Positions 1-9,835 of a DNA stretch of 64,000 nucleotides are shown one piece after another. Made by a program: the position numbers and the translations under genes. Each line of letters begins with the position of its first letter. Positions within the stretch are counted from its first letter, which is position 1. The stretch lies in contig NZ_JAENXS010000001.1 of the NCBI RefSeq assembly GCF_016612535.1, forward strand, positions 2,257,501 to 2,321,500. Reading direction: 5' to 3'. The DNA comes from Bradyrhizobium diazoefficiens (GTDB lineage Bacteria; Pseudomonadota; Alphaproteobacteria; Rhizobiales; Xanthobacteraceae). The notes under the pieces were generated by a model. That model ran no database searches and was not told where the DNA came from. It saw only the letters and a program-made list of their open reading frames with translations.

Positions 1-54
1 GCGGGTCCGTCCAGAGCGGAATAGTTGGACCAGATAACAGCGGGACGGCTCTTA

Positions 55-80
55 CCTCTCCCGCTTGCAAGCGGAAGAGG
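55..80. repeat. Palindrome downstream of the GFA gene
   Basis: A 26-base near-perfect palindrome (CCTCTCCCGCTTG followed by CAAGCGGAAGAGG, one mismatch) lies just past the 3' end of the minus-strand GFA gene. It may act as a transcription end or be a small intergenic repeat. No T-run follows, so a rho-independent terminator is not claimed. Confidence 0.45.
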
Positions 81-112
81 GAGCGCGCTGCCCTAGTGGC
101 CCGATCCGATCT

Positions 113-517
113 TCAGTGCCCCGGCACTCTCTCAAAAGCCGGCTTGCCCGCGGGGATCTGGTGGAATTCCTGCTTGTCGCACGTGAAGATCGCCAATTGC
201 GGATGGAACTGTTTGGGCTCGTCGAGCGTGCCGACCTTGAGGACCGCGGCTGGCAGTCCCGGAACCTTCGTCACCAGATGGGTGCCACGCTCGGCACAGA
301 ATTCACGCGTCACGGTGCGTTCGAGGTCTTTGCGGGTGAACTGCTTGGGGTGGCCGGTGATGTAGCTGAAGCCGGCCGCCGGCATCGCGATGAACGTGTT
401 GGGCGCGCCGCCCGAAATATACTGGCACTCGCGGCAGTGACATTGGGCCTGCATCATCGGATCGCCCTCGGCGACGTAGCACACTTCACCGCAATAGCAT
501 CCACCTTCCAAACGCAT
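113..517 (-). CDS. GFA family (Mss4-fold, zinc-binding) protein
   Basis: A 134-residue protein of the glutathione-dependent formaldehyde-activating (GFA) family. The zinc-ligand Cys pattern is visible at the N-terminus (GGCYCGEVCY) and centre (QCHCRECQY), with a later FCAERGTH. The family binds zinc; most members have no proven substrate, so an enzymatic role is not asserted. The start at 517 is chosen because GGGAGG lies just upstream and the domain begins immediately. A longer reading extending to 772 adds sequence unlike the family. Confidence 0.85.
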   Translation of the reverse strand: MRLEGGCYCGEVCYVAEGDPMMQAQCHCRECQYISGGAPNTFIAMPAAGFSYITGHPKQFTRKDLERTVTREFCAERGTHLVTKVPGLPAAVLKVGTLDEPKQFHPQLAIFTCDKQEFHQIPAGKPAFERVPGH

Positions 518-639
518 GACGACCTCCCGATTGTTTTTCGTTGTGGTCGATATTTCTGCGCCGGTCGCTTGGAATGGCAATCCTTTTCCTTTGCGCGAGC
601 GGACGAAAGAGATACCGCCGCGCAACAATCCTGCGGCAG

Positions 640-2232
640 CTATCTCCTGGCAAGCCCGCAGCCGCTGAACCTTCGGCTGTGCCAGCATCCGCTGCTCATG
701 CACTCTGCTTCCAACCGTGGGCACAAGGTTGAAGCGCAATTCGCGCCGCCGGAGACACATGCCGTGACGCACCTGCCTCGCATCACCGAGCAGCTCAGCC
801 CGCCACCGGTCTGCCTGGCTTTTGCACCTTCGCGCTGTTCGGGCGAAACCACGGCGGTCTTGTCGTCGGGCTTGGTGGCTCGTTTTGGATCGGCATGAGG
901 CGGACTTGTATCCGGGCTTTGCGATCCCAGCTTCGACAATTCCATCCGGCAGGGGCGCGCCGTCTCGGTGCGAACGCCGGCTCCGCTCGCGTCCTTCAGC
1001 GCGAGAACGATCTTGTACTGAAAGGGACTGCCGGGGGGGCGGCGCAACGGGTCGTTTTCGGCAAAGAGACCCTTGACTATGATGCTGGCGCTGCCATCGG
1101 CCTCGATCCTTCCGTCAAAGACGAACGAGCCGGGCTTACCCTCGTCGCCAAAGACGGCGTGAAGCACTCCATCCTTGATCGGCAGGGCGTATTGGTAATA
1201 GCCCTCCAGAAATGGTGGCTTGCTGTCGCAGGTTTCCTTGCCGATCCAGGTTCCGTCGAACGCGGTGGTGCGCTTTTCGTCGTCTGCGGATTTTGCCAGC
1301 GCCGCGATGCGCGATCTTGCGAGGTCGGCGAACGCGCAGGCCGGGAAGCGCACGAGGTGATCCTTGAAGGCGGCAAGCGTGCCGAGGGTTTCCGTGCTTC
1401 GCCAATGGCCTCCCGCATCCGCGCAGGGATCGGACTGGGGCGCTGTTGGGGCCGCGGCCGCCGTCTCGGGCTTGCCGTTCAGGTAGTACTCGCCAAAGAA
1501 CGACAAAGAGAGCTCGGGCACCTGCGTGCCCTTGGTGCGCCGGTAGACGCCGGCGCTGATGGTCTGAAACACCGTATTGACGTTGTCCCTGTCGCGGATG
1601 TGCTCGATGAACGCGCTGGTGTAGGGACTGTTGCGGCCGTCGCCGTCATCGGCGGTCCGCCCGGACTGGGTCGCATAGGAGATGATTGTGCCGTCCGGGC
1701 TCTCCATCTTGGCGAGCCCGCGTGCCACGGTCACGCTGCGGCCCTGCCCCACGTTACGCCGCAGCTCGTCGGCAAATGGATTGTCGCGGCAGGCGTCGAG
1801 CACGAGGATTCGCAGGTTCTTCGCCTGCTGCAGATCCGCAAGGATCTCATCGGCGCGCACCAGGCGCCGCAAGTCGACTTCGTCGCGGACCACGGCATCG
1901 ACGGGCACGAGGTAATTGACGCCGCCGAATTGGAGTGCGTGCCCGCTGTAATAGAACAGGGCAACGTCGGCGCCGCGGGCCTCACGCGCAAAGCGAAGGA
2001 CGGTCTCCTGCATCACGGCCTGGTCGAGATCGGTCGCGACCAGAGGATCGAATCCGGCGCGTTTCAGGGCCGCCCCGACATCCGCCGCATCGTTGGTCGG
2101 ATTGGGTAGCGCGGGAACGTTCCTGTAGGCGCCGTTGCCGATCACCAGGGCGACGCGCTTGTCGGCATGAGCGTCGAGCGCCGGCAGGACAACCGACAGG
2201 AAGCAAAAGGCCAGGAATTGCACTAGACGCAT
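640..2232 (-). CDS. Secreted caspase-like (peptidase C14) protein with Cys-rich tail
   Basis: A 530-residue protein. Residues 1-23 form a signal peptide ending AHA. Residues about 25-240 are a caspase/metacaspase p20-like domain with the catalytic dyad His98 (YYSGHALQFGG) and Cys148 (LDACRDNPF). A middle region (about 270-430) resembles the extracytoplasmic part found after this domain in rhizobial homologues. The last 55 residues carry eight cysteines. An export signal on a caspase-fold enzyme implies a periplasmic or secreted location. The start at 2232 is preferred because the signal peptide begins there. It lies downstream of amtB but is separated by a terminator, so it is probably its own unit. 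The substrate is unknown. Confidence 0.85.
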   Translation of the reverse strand: MRLVQFLAFCFLSVVLPALDAHADKRVALVIGNGAYRNVPALPNPTNDAADVGAALKRAGFDPLVATDLDQAVMQETVLRFAREARGADVALFYYSGHALQFGGVNYLVPVDAVVRDEVDLRRLVRADEILADLQQAKNLRILVLDACRDNPFADELRRNVGQGRSVTVARGLAKMESPDGTIISYATQSGRTADDGDGRNSPYTSAFIEHIRDRDNVNTVFQTISAGVYRRTKGTQVPELSLSFFGEYYLNGKPETAAAAPTAPQSDPCADAGGHWRSTETLGTLAAFKDHLVRFPACAFADLARSRIAALAKSADDEKRTTAFDGTWIGKETCDSKPPFLEGYYQYALPIKDGVLHAVFGDEGKPGSFVFDGRIEADGSASIIVKGLFAENDPLRRPPGSPFQYKIVLALKDASGAGVRTETARPCRMELSKLGSQSPDTSPPHADPKRATKPDDKTAVVSPEQREGAKARQTGGGLSCSVMRGRCVTACVSGGANCASTLCPRLEAECMSSGCWHSRRFSGCGLARR

Positions 2233-2330
2233 GAAAGTCTGCTCCAGATCGGGAGCATGATAGTCGCCGACTCTGACATTTTGCAATTTTGACTTACGGC
2301 GGCCCCCGCTGCTGGGTCGGCGCGGCGCCG

Positions 2331-2370
2331 CACAAAAAGAAAGGGGCTCCAGCTTGCGCTGGAGCCCCTC
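2331..2370 (-). terminator. Rho-independent terminator after amtB (first copy)
   Basis: A 12-bp perfect stem (AGGGGCTCCAGC / GCTGGAGCCCCT, 2342-2369) with a 4-base loop is followed on the minus strand by TTTCTTTTTG. It sits 83 bases past the amtB stop, so it ends the glnK-amtB transcript before the caspase-like gene. Confidence 0.9.
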
Positions 2371-2452
2371 AACGGTCGGGGCATTGCCGGGTATGTGCCC
2401 AAACCGTAGTTGTGGGCGCGATCCCGGATGAGACCGCGTCCGGGAGGAGAGG

Positions 2453-3901
2453 TTACATGTTGTAGGCGCGCTCGGTGTGCTCGGTGATGTCGAGACCTTC
2501 ACGTTCGGTCTCGACATTGGCGCGGAGGCCAACGATCACATCGACGACCTTGTAGAGGATCGCCGAACCGACGCCCGACCACACCAGCGTGGTGCAGACG
2601 GCCTCGATCTGGGAGATCATCTGCGCCGCGAAGTCGTAATCGGCAACCTTGGGCGGGATCGCGGTGTAGTCGATGATGCCCGCACCACCGAGAGCCGGAT
2701 TGACCAGGATGCCGGTGCCGAGGGCGCCGACGATGCCGCCGATGCAGTGCACGCCGAACACGTCGAGCGAGTCGTCGTAGCCGAGCGCGTTCTTCACGAC
2801 GGTGCAGAAGAACAGGCAGACCACGCCGACCACGAGGCCGAGGACGATCGCACCCATCACGCCGGAGAAGCCGGCGGCAGGCGTGACGGCCACGAGGCCC
2901 GCGACAGCGCCGGAGATGACGCCGAGCACCGACGGGTGACCCTTGATGATCCACTCCGCGAACATCCACGACAGCGCGGCGGCTGCGGTGGCGACGAAGG
3001 AGTTGGTCATGGCGAGCGCAGCGCCGCCGTTGGCTTCGAGGTTGGAGCCGGCATTGAAGCCGAACCAGCCGACCCAGAGCAGCGAGGCGCCGATCATCGA
3101 CATGGTCAGCGAGTGCGGAGCCATCAGCTCCTTGCCGTAACCGGTGCGCTTGCCGATCAGCAGAGCGCCGACGAGACCTGCAATGCCGGCGTTGATGTGC
3201 ACCACGGTGCCGCCAGCGAAGTCGATCGCGCCCTTCTTGAAGATCCAGCCGGCGTCGGCGTTGATCTCGTCGAGCTTGGCCTGAGCCGCGGTCTTCGCCG
3301 CACCATCAGCCGCCGCAGCCAGAGCCTTGGCCGCATCCTGGATCGCGTCCGGGCCGGGCCAGTACCAGACCATGTGCGCGATCGGGAAGTAGATCAGCGT
3401 GACCCAGAGCGGGATGAACAGGGCGATCGCCGAGAACTTCATGCGCTCGGCGAAGGCGCCGACGATGAGGGCGGGCGTGATCGCCGCGAAGGTCATCTGG
3501 AAGCAGACATAGACGAGCTCCGAGATATTGGCGTCGACCGAGAAGGTCGCGGCCTTCGAGTCGGTGGTGACGCCCATCATGAAGGCCTTGGAGAAGCCGC
3601 CGATGAAGTCGGAACCGCCGGTGAAGGCGAGGCTGTAGCCGTACACGGCCCAGATCACGGTGACGACGCAGACGGTGTAGAACACCTGCATCAGGACCGA
3701 GAGCATGTTCTTGGAGCGAACGAGGCCGCCGTAGAACAGCGCGAGACCCGGGATCGTCATCAACAGCACGAGCACTGTCGATGTCAGCATCCAGGCGTTG
3801 TCTCCCTTGTTGACCGTTGGCTCGGCATAGGCTGCGGTCGCAGCGAACAGGCCGACTGCGAGAGCCGCCAATCCCGCGCCATAGGGACGCTTAAACGTCA
3901 T
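2453..3901 (-). CDS. amtB: Ammonium transporter AmtB (first copy)
   Basis: A 482-residue Amt/Mep/Rh transporter that conducts ammonium across the inner membrane and is blocked by GlnK. It has an N-terminal signal sequence ending AAYA, about eleven membrane segments, and the twin pore histidines in GGTVVHINAG and FGVHCIGG. Compared with the second copy (6070-7371) it has an Ala/Lys-rich loop insertion of about 35 residues after the WYWPGPDA segment. The start at 3901 is preceded by AGGAG at good spacing; an upstream Met at 3943 overlaps the end of glnK. It follows glnK by 38 bases, the standard glnK-amtB operon. Confidence 0.97.
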   Translation of the reverse strand: MTFKRPYGAGLAALAVGLFAATAAYAEPTVNKGDNAWMLTSTVLVLLMTIPGLALFYGGLVRSKNMLSVLMQVFYTVCVVTVIWAVYGYSLAFTGGSDFIGGFSKAFMMGVTTDSKAATFSVDANISELVYVCFQMTFAAITPALIVGAFAERMKFSAIALFIPLWVTLIYFPIAHMVWYWPGPDAIQDAAKALAAAADGAAKTAAQAKLDEINADAGWIFKKGAIDFAGGTVVHINAGIAGLVGALLIGKRTGYGKELMAPHSLTMSMIGASLLWVGWFGFNAGSNLEANGGAALAMTNSFVATAAAALSWMFAEWIIKGHPSVLGVISGAVAGLVAVTPAAGFSGVMGAIVLGLVVGVVCLFFCTVVKNALGYDDSLDVFGVHCIGGIVGALGTGILVNPALGGAGIIDYTAIPPKVADYDFAAQMISQIEAVCTTLVWSGVGSAILYKVVDVIVGLRANVETEREGLDITEHTERAYNM

Positions 3902-3939
3902 TTCATTTACTCCTGATTGAATTTTGGTTGAGCGCGAAA

Positions 3940-4278
3940 TCAAAGGGCCGCAGCGTCGGCCTCGCCGGTGCGGATGCGGACCGCATGGTCGAGGTTGATG
4001 ACGAAGATCTTGCCGTCGCCGATCTGTCCGGTTTTCGCGGCGGACGTGATGGCGTCGATGGTCTTGTCGACCTGGTCGGAGGCGACAGCGACCTCGATCT
4101 TGATCTTGGGCAGGAAGCTCACGGCATATTCGGCGCCGCGATAGATTTCCGTGTGGCCTTTCTGACGGCCATATCCCTTGACTTCCGTCACCGTGAGACC
4201 GTGAACGCCAATGGCGGTCAGGGCGTCCCGGACTTCTTCCAGCTTGAATGGCTTGATAATCGCCATAACAATTTTCAT
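3940..4278 (-). CDS. glnK: Nitrogen regulatory PII protein GlnK (first copy)
   Basis: A 112-residue PII protein, the usual family length. The T-loop carries Tyr51 ([10 protein letters not shown]), the uridylylation site, and the C-terminal PII signature GKIFVINLDHAVRIRTGE is intact. PII trimers sense 2-oxoglutarate, ATP/ADP and glutamine status and plug AmtB. The gene is the first of an operon with amtB. A sigma-54 type promoter at 4385-4399 fits nitrogen (NtrC) control. Start at 4278 is set by the conserved MKIVMAIIKPFK N-terminus and the AGGA just upstream. Confidence 0.97.
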   Translation of the reverse strand: MKIVMAIIKPFKLEEVRDALTAIGVHGLTVTEVKGYGRQKGHTEIYRGAEYAVSFLPKIKIEVAVASDQVDKTIDAITSAAKTGQIGDGKIFVINLDHAVRIRTGEADAAAL

Positions 4279-4384
4279 GGGTCCTATCCCCGCTTGGGCC
4301 CGGTCCGGACGTGGCCGGGCGTTTCTCGACTGGTTCGCCACGAGGGAGAAGTTCACTACGCGGGCACAGCCACGCCCTCTAGAA

Positions 4385-4399
4385 TCAAATGCCGTGCCA
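4385..4399 (-). promoter_or_regulatory. Sigma-54 (-24/-12) promoter of glnK-amtB
   Basis: On the minus strand the sequence reads TGGCAC-GGCAT-TTGA. This matches the RpoN consensus TGGCAC-N5-TTGC at all but the last base of the -12 element, with GG-to-G spacing correct. It lies about 107 bases upstream of the glnK start, giving a leader of roughly 95 bases. I could not place a convincing NtrC enhancer upstream. Confidence 0.8.
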
Positions 4400-4571
4400 G
4401 ATCGAGTCTGTTGGCTAACGGACTATGAAAACGGGTGTTTTCGCGTTTGACGGGTACCGCGCTGCAGTGCGCCATTACGTCGCGCTCAATCCATGGTCAG
4501 GCCTGAGCAAAAATGAGGCACGACAGGCTGCCGACACAATGCTGCTCACGTGTCGGGCAGTCAAAAGGTAT

Positions 4572-4646
4572 CTAATTAAGGGGAGATGCGTCGCCGCCCT
4601 GCGAAATATCGAGCCCTTCGCGCTTGTGCTCACGAGATGCGCGCAA
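4572..4646 (-). pseudogene. Relic of an amtB 3' end
   Basis: The minus-strand translation ends LRASREHKREGLDISQGGDA plus four residues and a stop. This is the C-terminal tail of AmtB, closest to the second copy in this window (LRVSREHELEGLDISQHGEA). At DNA level 32 of 36 bases match between 4600-4635 and 6091-6126. Nothing recognisable as the rest of amtB remains: upstream on that strand is the clpP-like gene, so only about 75 bases survive. It points to a deleted third copy or a recombination scar between glnK-amtB loci. Confidence 0.75.
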
Positions 4647-4699
4647 CCAACCAGCCGGGCGCGGCGGGGGCTTGCCGCGCGGGATCCGGCTGAGGACCG

Positions 4700-5302
4700 T
4701 CAGGCGGCGTCGCGCACTGCAAAGACCCGGTCGATCAATCCCCATTCGACCCCTTGCTGCGCGGTCATGAAGTGGTCGCGGTCCAGGGTCCGTTCCACCT
4801 CCGCCTCGGAGCGTCCGCAATGCTGCGCATAGAGCCGGGTGATACGCCGCTTGGTTTCCTGCATCTCGGTGGCATGGATCAGGATGTCGGACGCCTGGCC
4901 CTGAAAGCCGCCGAGCGGCTGATGCACGTGGAGGCTTGCATTCGGCAGCGCGGCGCGGTGACCGGGTTCGCCGGCCATCAGCAGGAACGAGCCCATCGAG
5001 CGCGCGGTGCCCATGCACAGCGTATGAACCGGCGCCTTGATGAACTGCATGGTGTCGTACATCGCAAGGCCAGAGGTGACCACGCCGCCGTAGGAATTGA
5101 TGTAGAGATTGATCGGCTTGTGCGGATTCTCCGCCTCGAGGAACAGCAGCTGCGCGCAGACGAGGCCCGACATCGCGTCATTGACCTCGCCGTTGAGGAA
5201 GATGATGCGCTCGCGCAGCAGCCGCGAGTAGATGTCGAAGGATCGTTCGCCGCGGGCGGATTGTTCGACGACCATAGGGACGAGCTGAAGCATGTCGCGC
5301 AT
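4700..5302 (-). CDS. clpP: ATP-dependent Clp protease proteolytic subunit paralogue
   Basis: A 200-residue serine peptidase of the ClpP family that forms a tetradecameric chamber fed by Clp ATPases. The catalytic triad is present: Ser102 (RSMGSF), His127 (HVHQPLGG) and Asp176 (DRDHF). Differences from standard ClpP include YINSYGG where YINSPGG is usual and GTARSMG in place of GQAASMG, so this is likely an accessory paralogue and not the housekeeping enzyme that sits beside clpX. No clpX is near. Start at 5302 has GGAGGT seven bases upstream. It ends 53 bases before the amtB relic. Confidence 0.93.
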   Translation of the reverse strand: MRDMLQLVPMVVEQSARGERSFDIYSRLLRERIIFLNGEVNDAMSGLVCAQLLFLEAENPHKPINLYINSYGGVVTSGLAMYDTMQFIKAPVHTLCMGTARSMGSFLLMAGEPGHRAALPNASLHVHQPLGGFQGQASDILIHATEMQETKRRITRLYAQHCGRSEAEVERTLDRDHFMTAQQGVEWGLIDRVFAVRDAA

Positions 5303-5343
5303 CGGCGACCTCCATGTCTACAGGTGATAGAAGTCTCGTTGCG

Positions 5344-5718
5344 TCAGGCCGCTGCGCGCATCAGGCAGCAATTGCTGTTGGCCGGCTGCGGCAGTTTCGC
5401 GCTGATGTCGCAGGCTTGCTGGATGATGCGAAAGCGGGTGCCGCCGTCCTCGTTCGGTTCGATCCGGAAGATGACATGGCTCTCGCGAAACGGCGGTTCG
5501 GAATCGCGAAGCCGATAGCGCACCTCTTCGCCAGGGATCGATGATTCCGGCTCGGCGCCCGCAAGATCGCAATCCGGCAGCCAGCGCTCGCGCAATTCAG
5601 GAATGGTCACGGCGCGCCAGACCTTTGTCGGTGGTGCATCGAATTCATATTCGAGCACCAAATCTGTTTCGAGCACGAGGGCTTCGTCGGCGGGATCAGG
5701 CTTCACTGCATCGCTCAT
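5344..5718 (-). CDS. SRPBCC (AHSA1-like) domain protein
   Basis: A 124-residue protein of the START/SRPBCC fold, with the typical opening YEFDAPPTKVWRAVT and central WLPDC segment. Members form a hydrophobic cavity; ligands of this type are mostly unknown. Its start codon overlaps the stop of the upstream arsR-type gene (ATGA, 5715-5718), so the two are translationally coupled. The ArsR-SRPBCC pairing is common and suggests that the regulator controls the pair in response to a stress or small molecule. Confidence 0.85.
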   Translation of the reverse strand: MSDAVKPDPADEALVLETDLVLEYEFDAPPTKVWRAVTIPELRERWLPDCDLAGAEPESSIPGEEVRYRLRDSEPPFRESHVIFRIEPNEDGGTRFRIIQQACDISAKLPQPANSNCCLMRAAA

Positions 5719-6029
5719 TGATCCATATCCTTCAAGAGGTCGGCGAGGGCTTCCATGCGCTTGGGCCAATAGGCGCGATAGCGCGCAAGCCACGTCCCGA
5801 TGGCAACAATTCCGTCCGGGTCGACTTCGTAGTTCACAAAGCGGCCCTGCCGCTGTTCGCGCACCAGGCCTGCCGCGCGCAGCACCGAAAGATGCTGCGA
5901 CATCGCCGGCTGGCTGATCTCCAGTCCGTCGCGCAAGGCGCTGGCATTCAGGCTTCCGCCAGCGAGCTTCTCAAAGACTTTTCGGCGGGTCGGGTCGGCC
6001 AGCGCCTTGAAGATGTCGGCTTTGATCAT
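5715..6029 (-). CDS. ArsR/SmtB family transcriptional regulator
   Basis: A 104-residue winged-helix repressor starting MIKADIFKALADPTRRKVF, with the recognition helix in SQPAMSQHLSVLRAAGLV. It lacks the CVC metal-binding motif of the arsenic sensors, so a non-metal signal is likely, as in other ArsR proteins paired with SRPBCC genes. No Shine-Dalgarno is visible: a 28-base inverted repeat ends three bases before the ATG, so the message may be leaderless or the operator may cover the ribosome site. An in-frame ATG six codons upstream lies inside the repeat. Confidence 0.9.
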   Translation of the reverse strand: MIKADIFKALADPTRRKVFEKLAGGSLNASALRDGLEISQPAMSQHLSVLRAAGLVREQRQGRFVNYEVDPDGIVAIGTWLARYRAYWPKRMEALADLLKDMDQ

Positions 6030-6031
6030 GA

Positions 6032-6059
6032 CAACACATAAGCACATGCTTATGTGTTG
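6032..6059. promoter_or_regulatory. Operator palindrome of the arsR-SRPBCC operon
   Basis: A perfect 13-bp inverted repeat, CAACACATAAGCA and TGCTTATGTGTTG, separated by two bases. It is AT-rich in a GC-rich setting and lies three bases upstream of the arsR start and ten bases past the amtB stop. Its position and symmetry fit autoregulation by the ArsR-type protein. The promoter would have to lie in the 3' end of amtB. Confidence 0.8.
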
Positions 6060-6069
6060 CGCAAGCCTT

Positions 6070-7371
6070 TTACTGAAGGGCTTCACCGTGCTGCGAGATA
6101 TCGAGCCCCTCGAGCTCGTGCTCACGCGAGACGCGCAATGGCACGAACAGGCCGACCAGCTTGAGCAGCACGTAACTCACGCCCGCCGACCAGACGAAGG
6201 TGACGGCGACGCCGTAGAGCTGGATCAGCAGCTGCTGCGGATGGCCTTCGATCAGGCCGGCCGTGCCGCCGATCGCGCTGGTCGCGAACACGCCGGCGAG
6301 CAGCGTGCCGGTCAGCCCGCCGATGCCGTGAACGCCGAACACGTCGAGCGAATCGTCGTAGTCGAAGCGGTGCTTCAGCCAGGTGCAGGCCCAGTAGCAG
6401 ATCACACCGGCGGCGATGCCGATGACGATGCCGTGCCATGGCGCGACGAAGCCGGAGGCCGGCGTGATGGTGCCGAGGCCGGCCACCGCGCCCGAGATCA
6501 TGCCGAGCACGGAGGGCTTGCGCCGTGTCGACCATTCGATCGCGCCCCAGGTCAGCGCGCCCGAGCAGGCCGCGAGATGGGTCGCGATGATCGCCATCAC
6601 CGCGCGCGAATTGGCAGCACCGGCCGAGCCGCCGTTGAAGCCGAACCAGCCGACCCACAACAGGCCGGTGCCCATCACGGCGAGCGAGAGATCGAAGGGC
6701 GAAAGATTTTCGGTGCCGTAGCCGTGACGTCGCCCCATCACCTTCGCCGCCACGAGGCCGCCGGTGCCGGCCGACAGATGCACGACGAGGCCGCCGGCGA
6801 AATCCAGCACGCCCATGCTGTTGAGGAAGCCGCCGCCCCACACCCAATGCGCCAGTGGAATGTAGACGAAGATGAACCAGGCGACGGAGAACAAGAGGTA
6901 GGCGGAGAACCGCATCCGGTCGGCCACGGAGCCCGCGACCAGCGCCACCGTGATGATCGCAAACGTCATCTGGTACAGCATGAACAGCGCTTCCGGGATC
7001 GTCTTCGCGGCCGGGTTGACACTGTCCATGGTCATGCCGGCGAGGAACCAGCGGTCGAGCGAGCCGATCCACGGGCCGTCGCCGACGAAGCACAGCGAAT
7101 AGCCGAACGCGACCCAGAGGATGGAGATGATCGTCACCGCGGCTAGGCTCTGCGCCATGGTCGCGAGCACGTTCTTCTTGCGCACCATGCCGGAATAGAA
7201 CAGCGCCAGTCCCGGGATCGTCATCATCAGCACCAGCGCGGTGGCGACGATCATCCAGGCGGTGTCGGCAGTGTTGATTTCTGAACTCGCGGCGTGTGCC
7301 GGCGATACCATGATGGACGCAAGTCCGATCGGCGCAGCCATAGCGGCTACGCGGCGCAACGATCCCGCCAT
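6070..7371 (-). CDS. amtB: Ammonium transporter AmtB (second copy)
   Basis: A 433-residue Amt transporter with a cleavable-looking N-terminus (ending SPAHA), about eleven membrane segments and the pore histidines in GGLVVHLSAG and FGVHGIGG. It is close in length to standard AmtB and lacks the long loop insertion of the first copy. It is 80 bases downstream of a second glnK, forming a duplicate operon. The start at 7371 leaves a normal signal peptide and has GGGGG upstream; a Met at 7404 is less likely. Its 3' end probably holds the promoter of the following arsR gene. Confidence 0.96.
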   Translation of the reverse strand: MAGSLRRVAAMAAPIGLASIMVSPAHAASSEINTADTAWMIVATALVLMMTIPGLALFYSGMVRKKNVLATMAQSLAAVTIISILWVAFGYSLCFVGDGPWIGSLDRWFLAGMTMDSVNPAAKTIPEALFMLYQMTFAIITVALVAGSVADRMRFSAYLLFSVAWFIFVYIPLAHWVWGGGFLNSMGVLDFAGGLVVHLSAGTGGLVAAKVMGRRHGYGTENLSPFDLSLAVMGTGLLWVGWFGFNGGSAGAANSRAVMAIIATHLAACSGALTWGAIEWSTRRKPSVLGMISGAVAGLGTITPASGFVAPWHGIVIGIAAGVICYWACTWLKHRFDYDDSLDVFGVHGIGGLTGTLLAGVFATSAIGGTAGLIEGHPQQLLIQLYGVAVTFVWSAGVSYVLLKLVGLFVPLRVSREHELEGLDISQHGEALQ

Positions 7372-7451
7372 GTCATTTCCCCCAGCATCAAAATTACGTC
7401 GCACGCTATGGCGTCGTTGCCCGGTGCGATCGAAGAAGGCTTATTTGAGCT

Positions 7452-8968
<1,517 letters not shown>

Positions 8969-8971
8969 TGA

Positions 8972-9835
8972 TCAGCTCCGCCGCTCGCGCACCGAGCCTT
9001 CCTGCGCCACCGACGCCACCAGCGTGCCGTCGGGCTTGAAGATCGAGCCGCGGGTCAGGCCGCGGCCGCCTTGCGCGCTCGGCGAATCCTGCGCGTAGAG
9101 CAGCCATTCGTCGGCGCGGAACGGGCGGTGAAACCACATGGCATGGTCGAGGCTCGCCGGCATCATGCGCTTGTCGAACAGCGTGCGGCCGTAGCGCGCC
9201 ATGATCGCATCGAGCAGCGAGAAGTCCGACGCATAGGCGAGCGCGCACATGTGCAGCGCCGGATCGTCCGGCAGCGTCGCGGCGGTCTTGATCCAGACAT
9301 GAATGCGGCCGTCCTCGATCCTCTCACCGAAGTAACGGCCGAGCTCCACCGGGCGCAGCTCGATCGGGCGATCGGACTCGTAATAGCGGCGGATGAAGTC
9401 GGGCATCTCGCGGAACATCGGCTGCTTCGCCACCTCCTCCGCCGTGAGCTTTTCCGGCGGCGGCACGTCCGGCATTTTCTCCTGGTGATCGAACGCAGTC
9501 TCTTCCTCGGCATGGAACGACACCATGATCGAGAAGATCGCGTTGCCGTGCTGGATCGCGGTGACGCGGCGCGTCGAATAGCTCTTGCCGTCGCGCAGGC
9601 GCTCGACCTGGTAGATGATCGGGATCTGCGGATCGCCTGGCAGGATGAAATAGCAATGCAGCGAATGCGGCAGCCGCCCCTCGACGGTGCGGCAGGCCGC
9701 CACCATCGCCTGTCCGATCACCTGCCCGCCGAACACCCGCTGCCAGCTCGTCTTCGGGCTGTTGCCCCGGAACAAATTCACCTCGAGCTGCTCGAGGTCG
9801 AGGAGCGCGATCAGGTCGATCAGGCCTTTGGACAT
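8972..9835 (-). CDS. tesB: Acyl-CoA thioesterase II
   Basis: A 287-residue double-hotdog acyl-CoA thioesterase, which hydrolyses medium and long acyl-CoAs to free fatty acid and CoA. Landmarks are RVFGGQVIGQAM near residue 35, the Asp of YASDFSLLDA, SLDHAMWFHRPF, and the Thr/Gln-containing C-terminus (GLTRGSIFKPDG, VASVAQEG). These match the Asp-Thr-Gln active site of TesB. Length is normal. Start at 9835 (MSKGLIDLIALLDLE) matches the family; upstream extension is not conserved-looking. Confidence 0.93.
   Translation of the reverse strand: MSKGLIDLIALLDLEQLEVNLFRGNSPKTSWQRVFGGQVIGQAMVAACRTVEGRLPHSLHCYFILPGDPQIPIIYQVERLRDGKSYSTRRVTAIQHGNAIFSIMVSFHAEEETAFDHQEKMPDVPPPEKLTAEEVAKQPMFREMPDFIRRYYESDRPIELRPVELGRYFGERIEDGRIHVWIKTAATLPDDPALHMCALAYASDFSLLDAIMARYGRTLFDKRMMPASLDHAMWFHRPFRADEWLLYAQDSPSAQGGRGLTRGSIFKPDGTLVASVAQEGSVRERRS

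Noticed and set aside
2477..3916. A 479-residue open frame on the plus strand across amtB
   Set aside because: Composition is rich in Asp, Glu, Arg and His and mirrors the amtB codons; it is a shadow of a high-GC gene.
4700..5302. Suspected loss of the ClpP catalytic Asp (ERT in place of ERD)
   Set aside because: Alignment to E. coli ClpP places the catalytic Asp in RDRF, which is present here as RDHF (Asp176).
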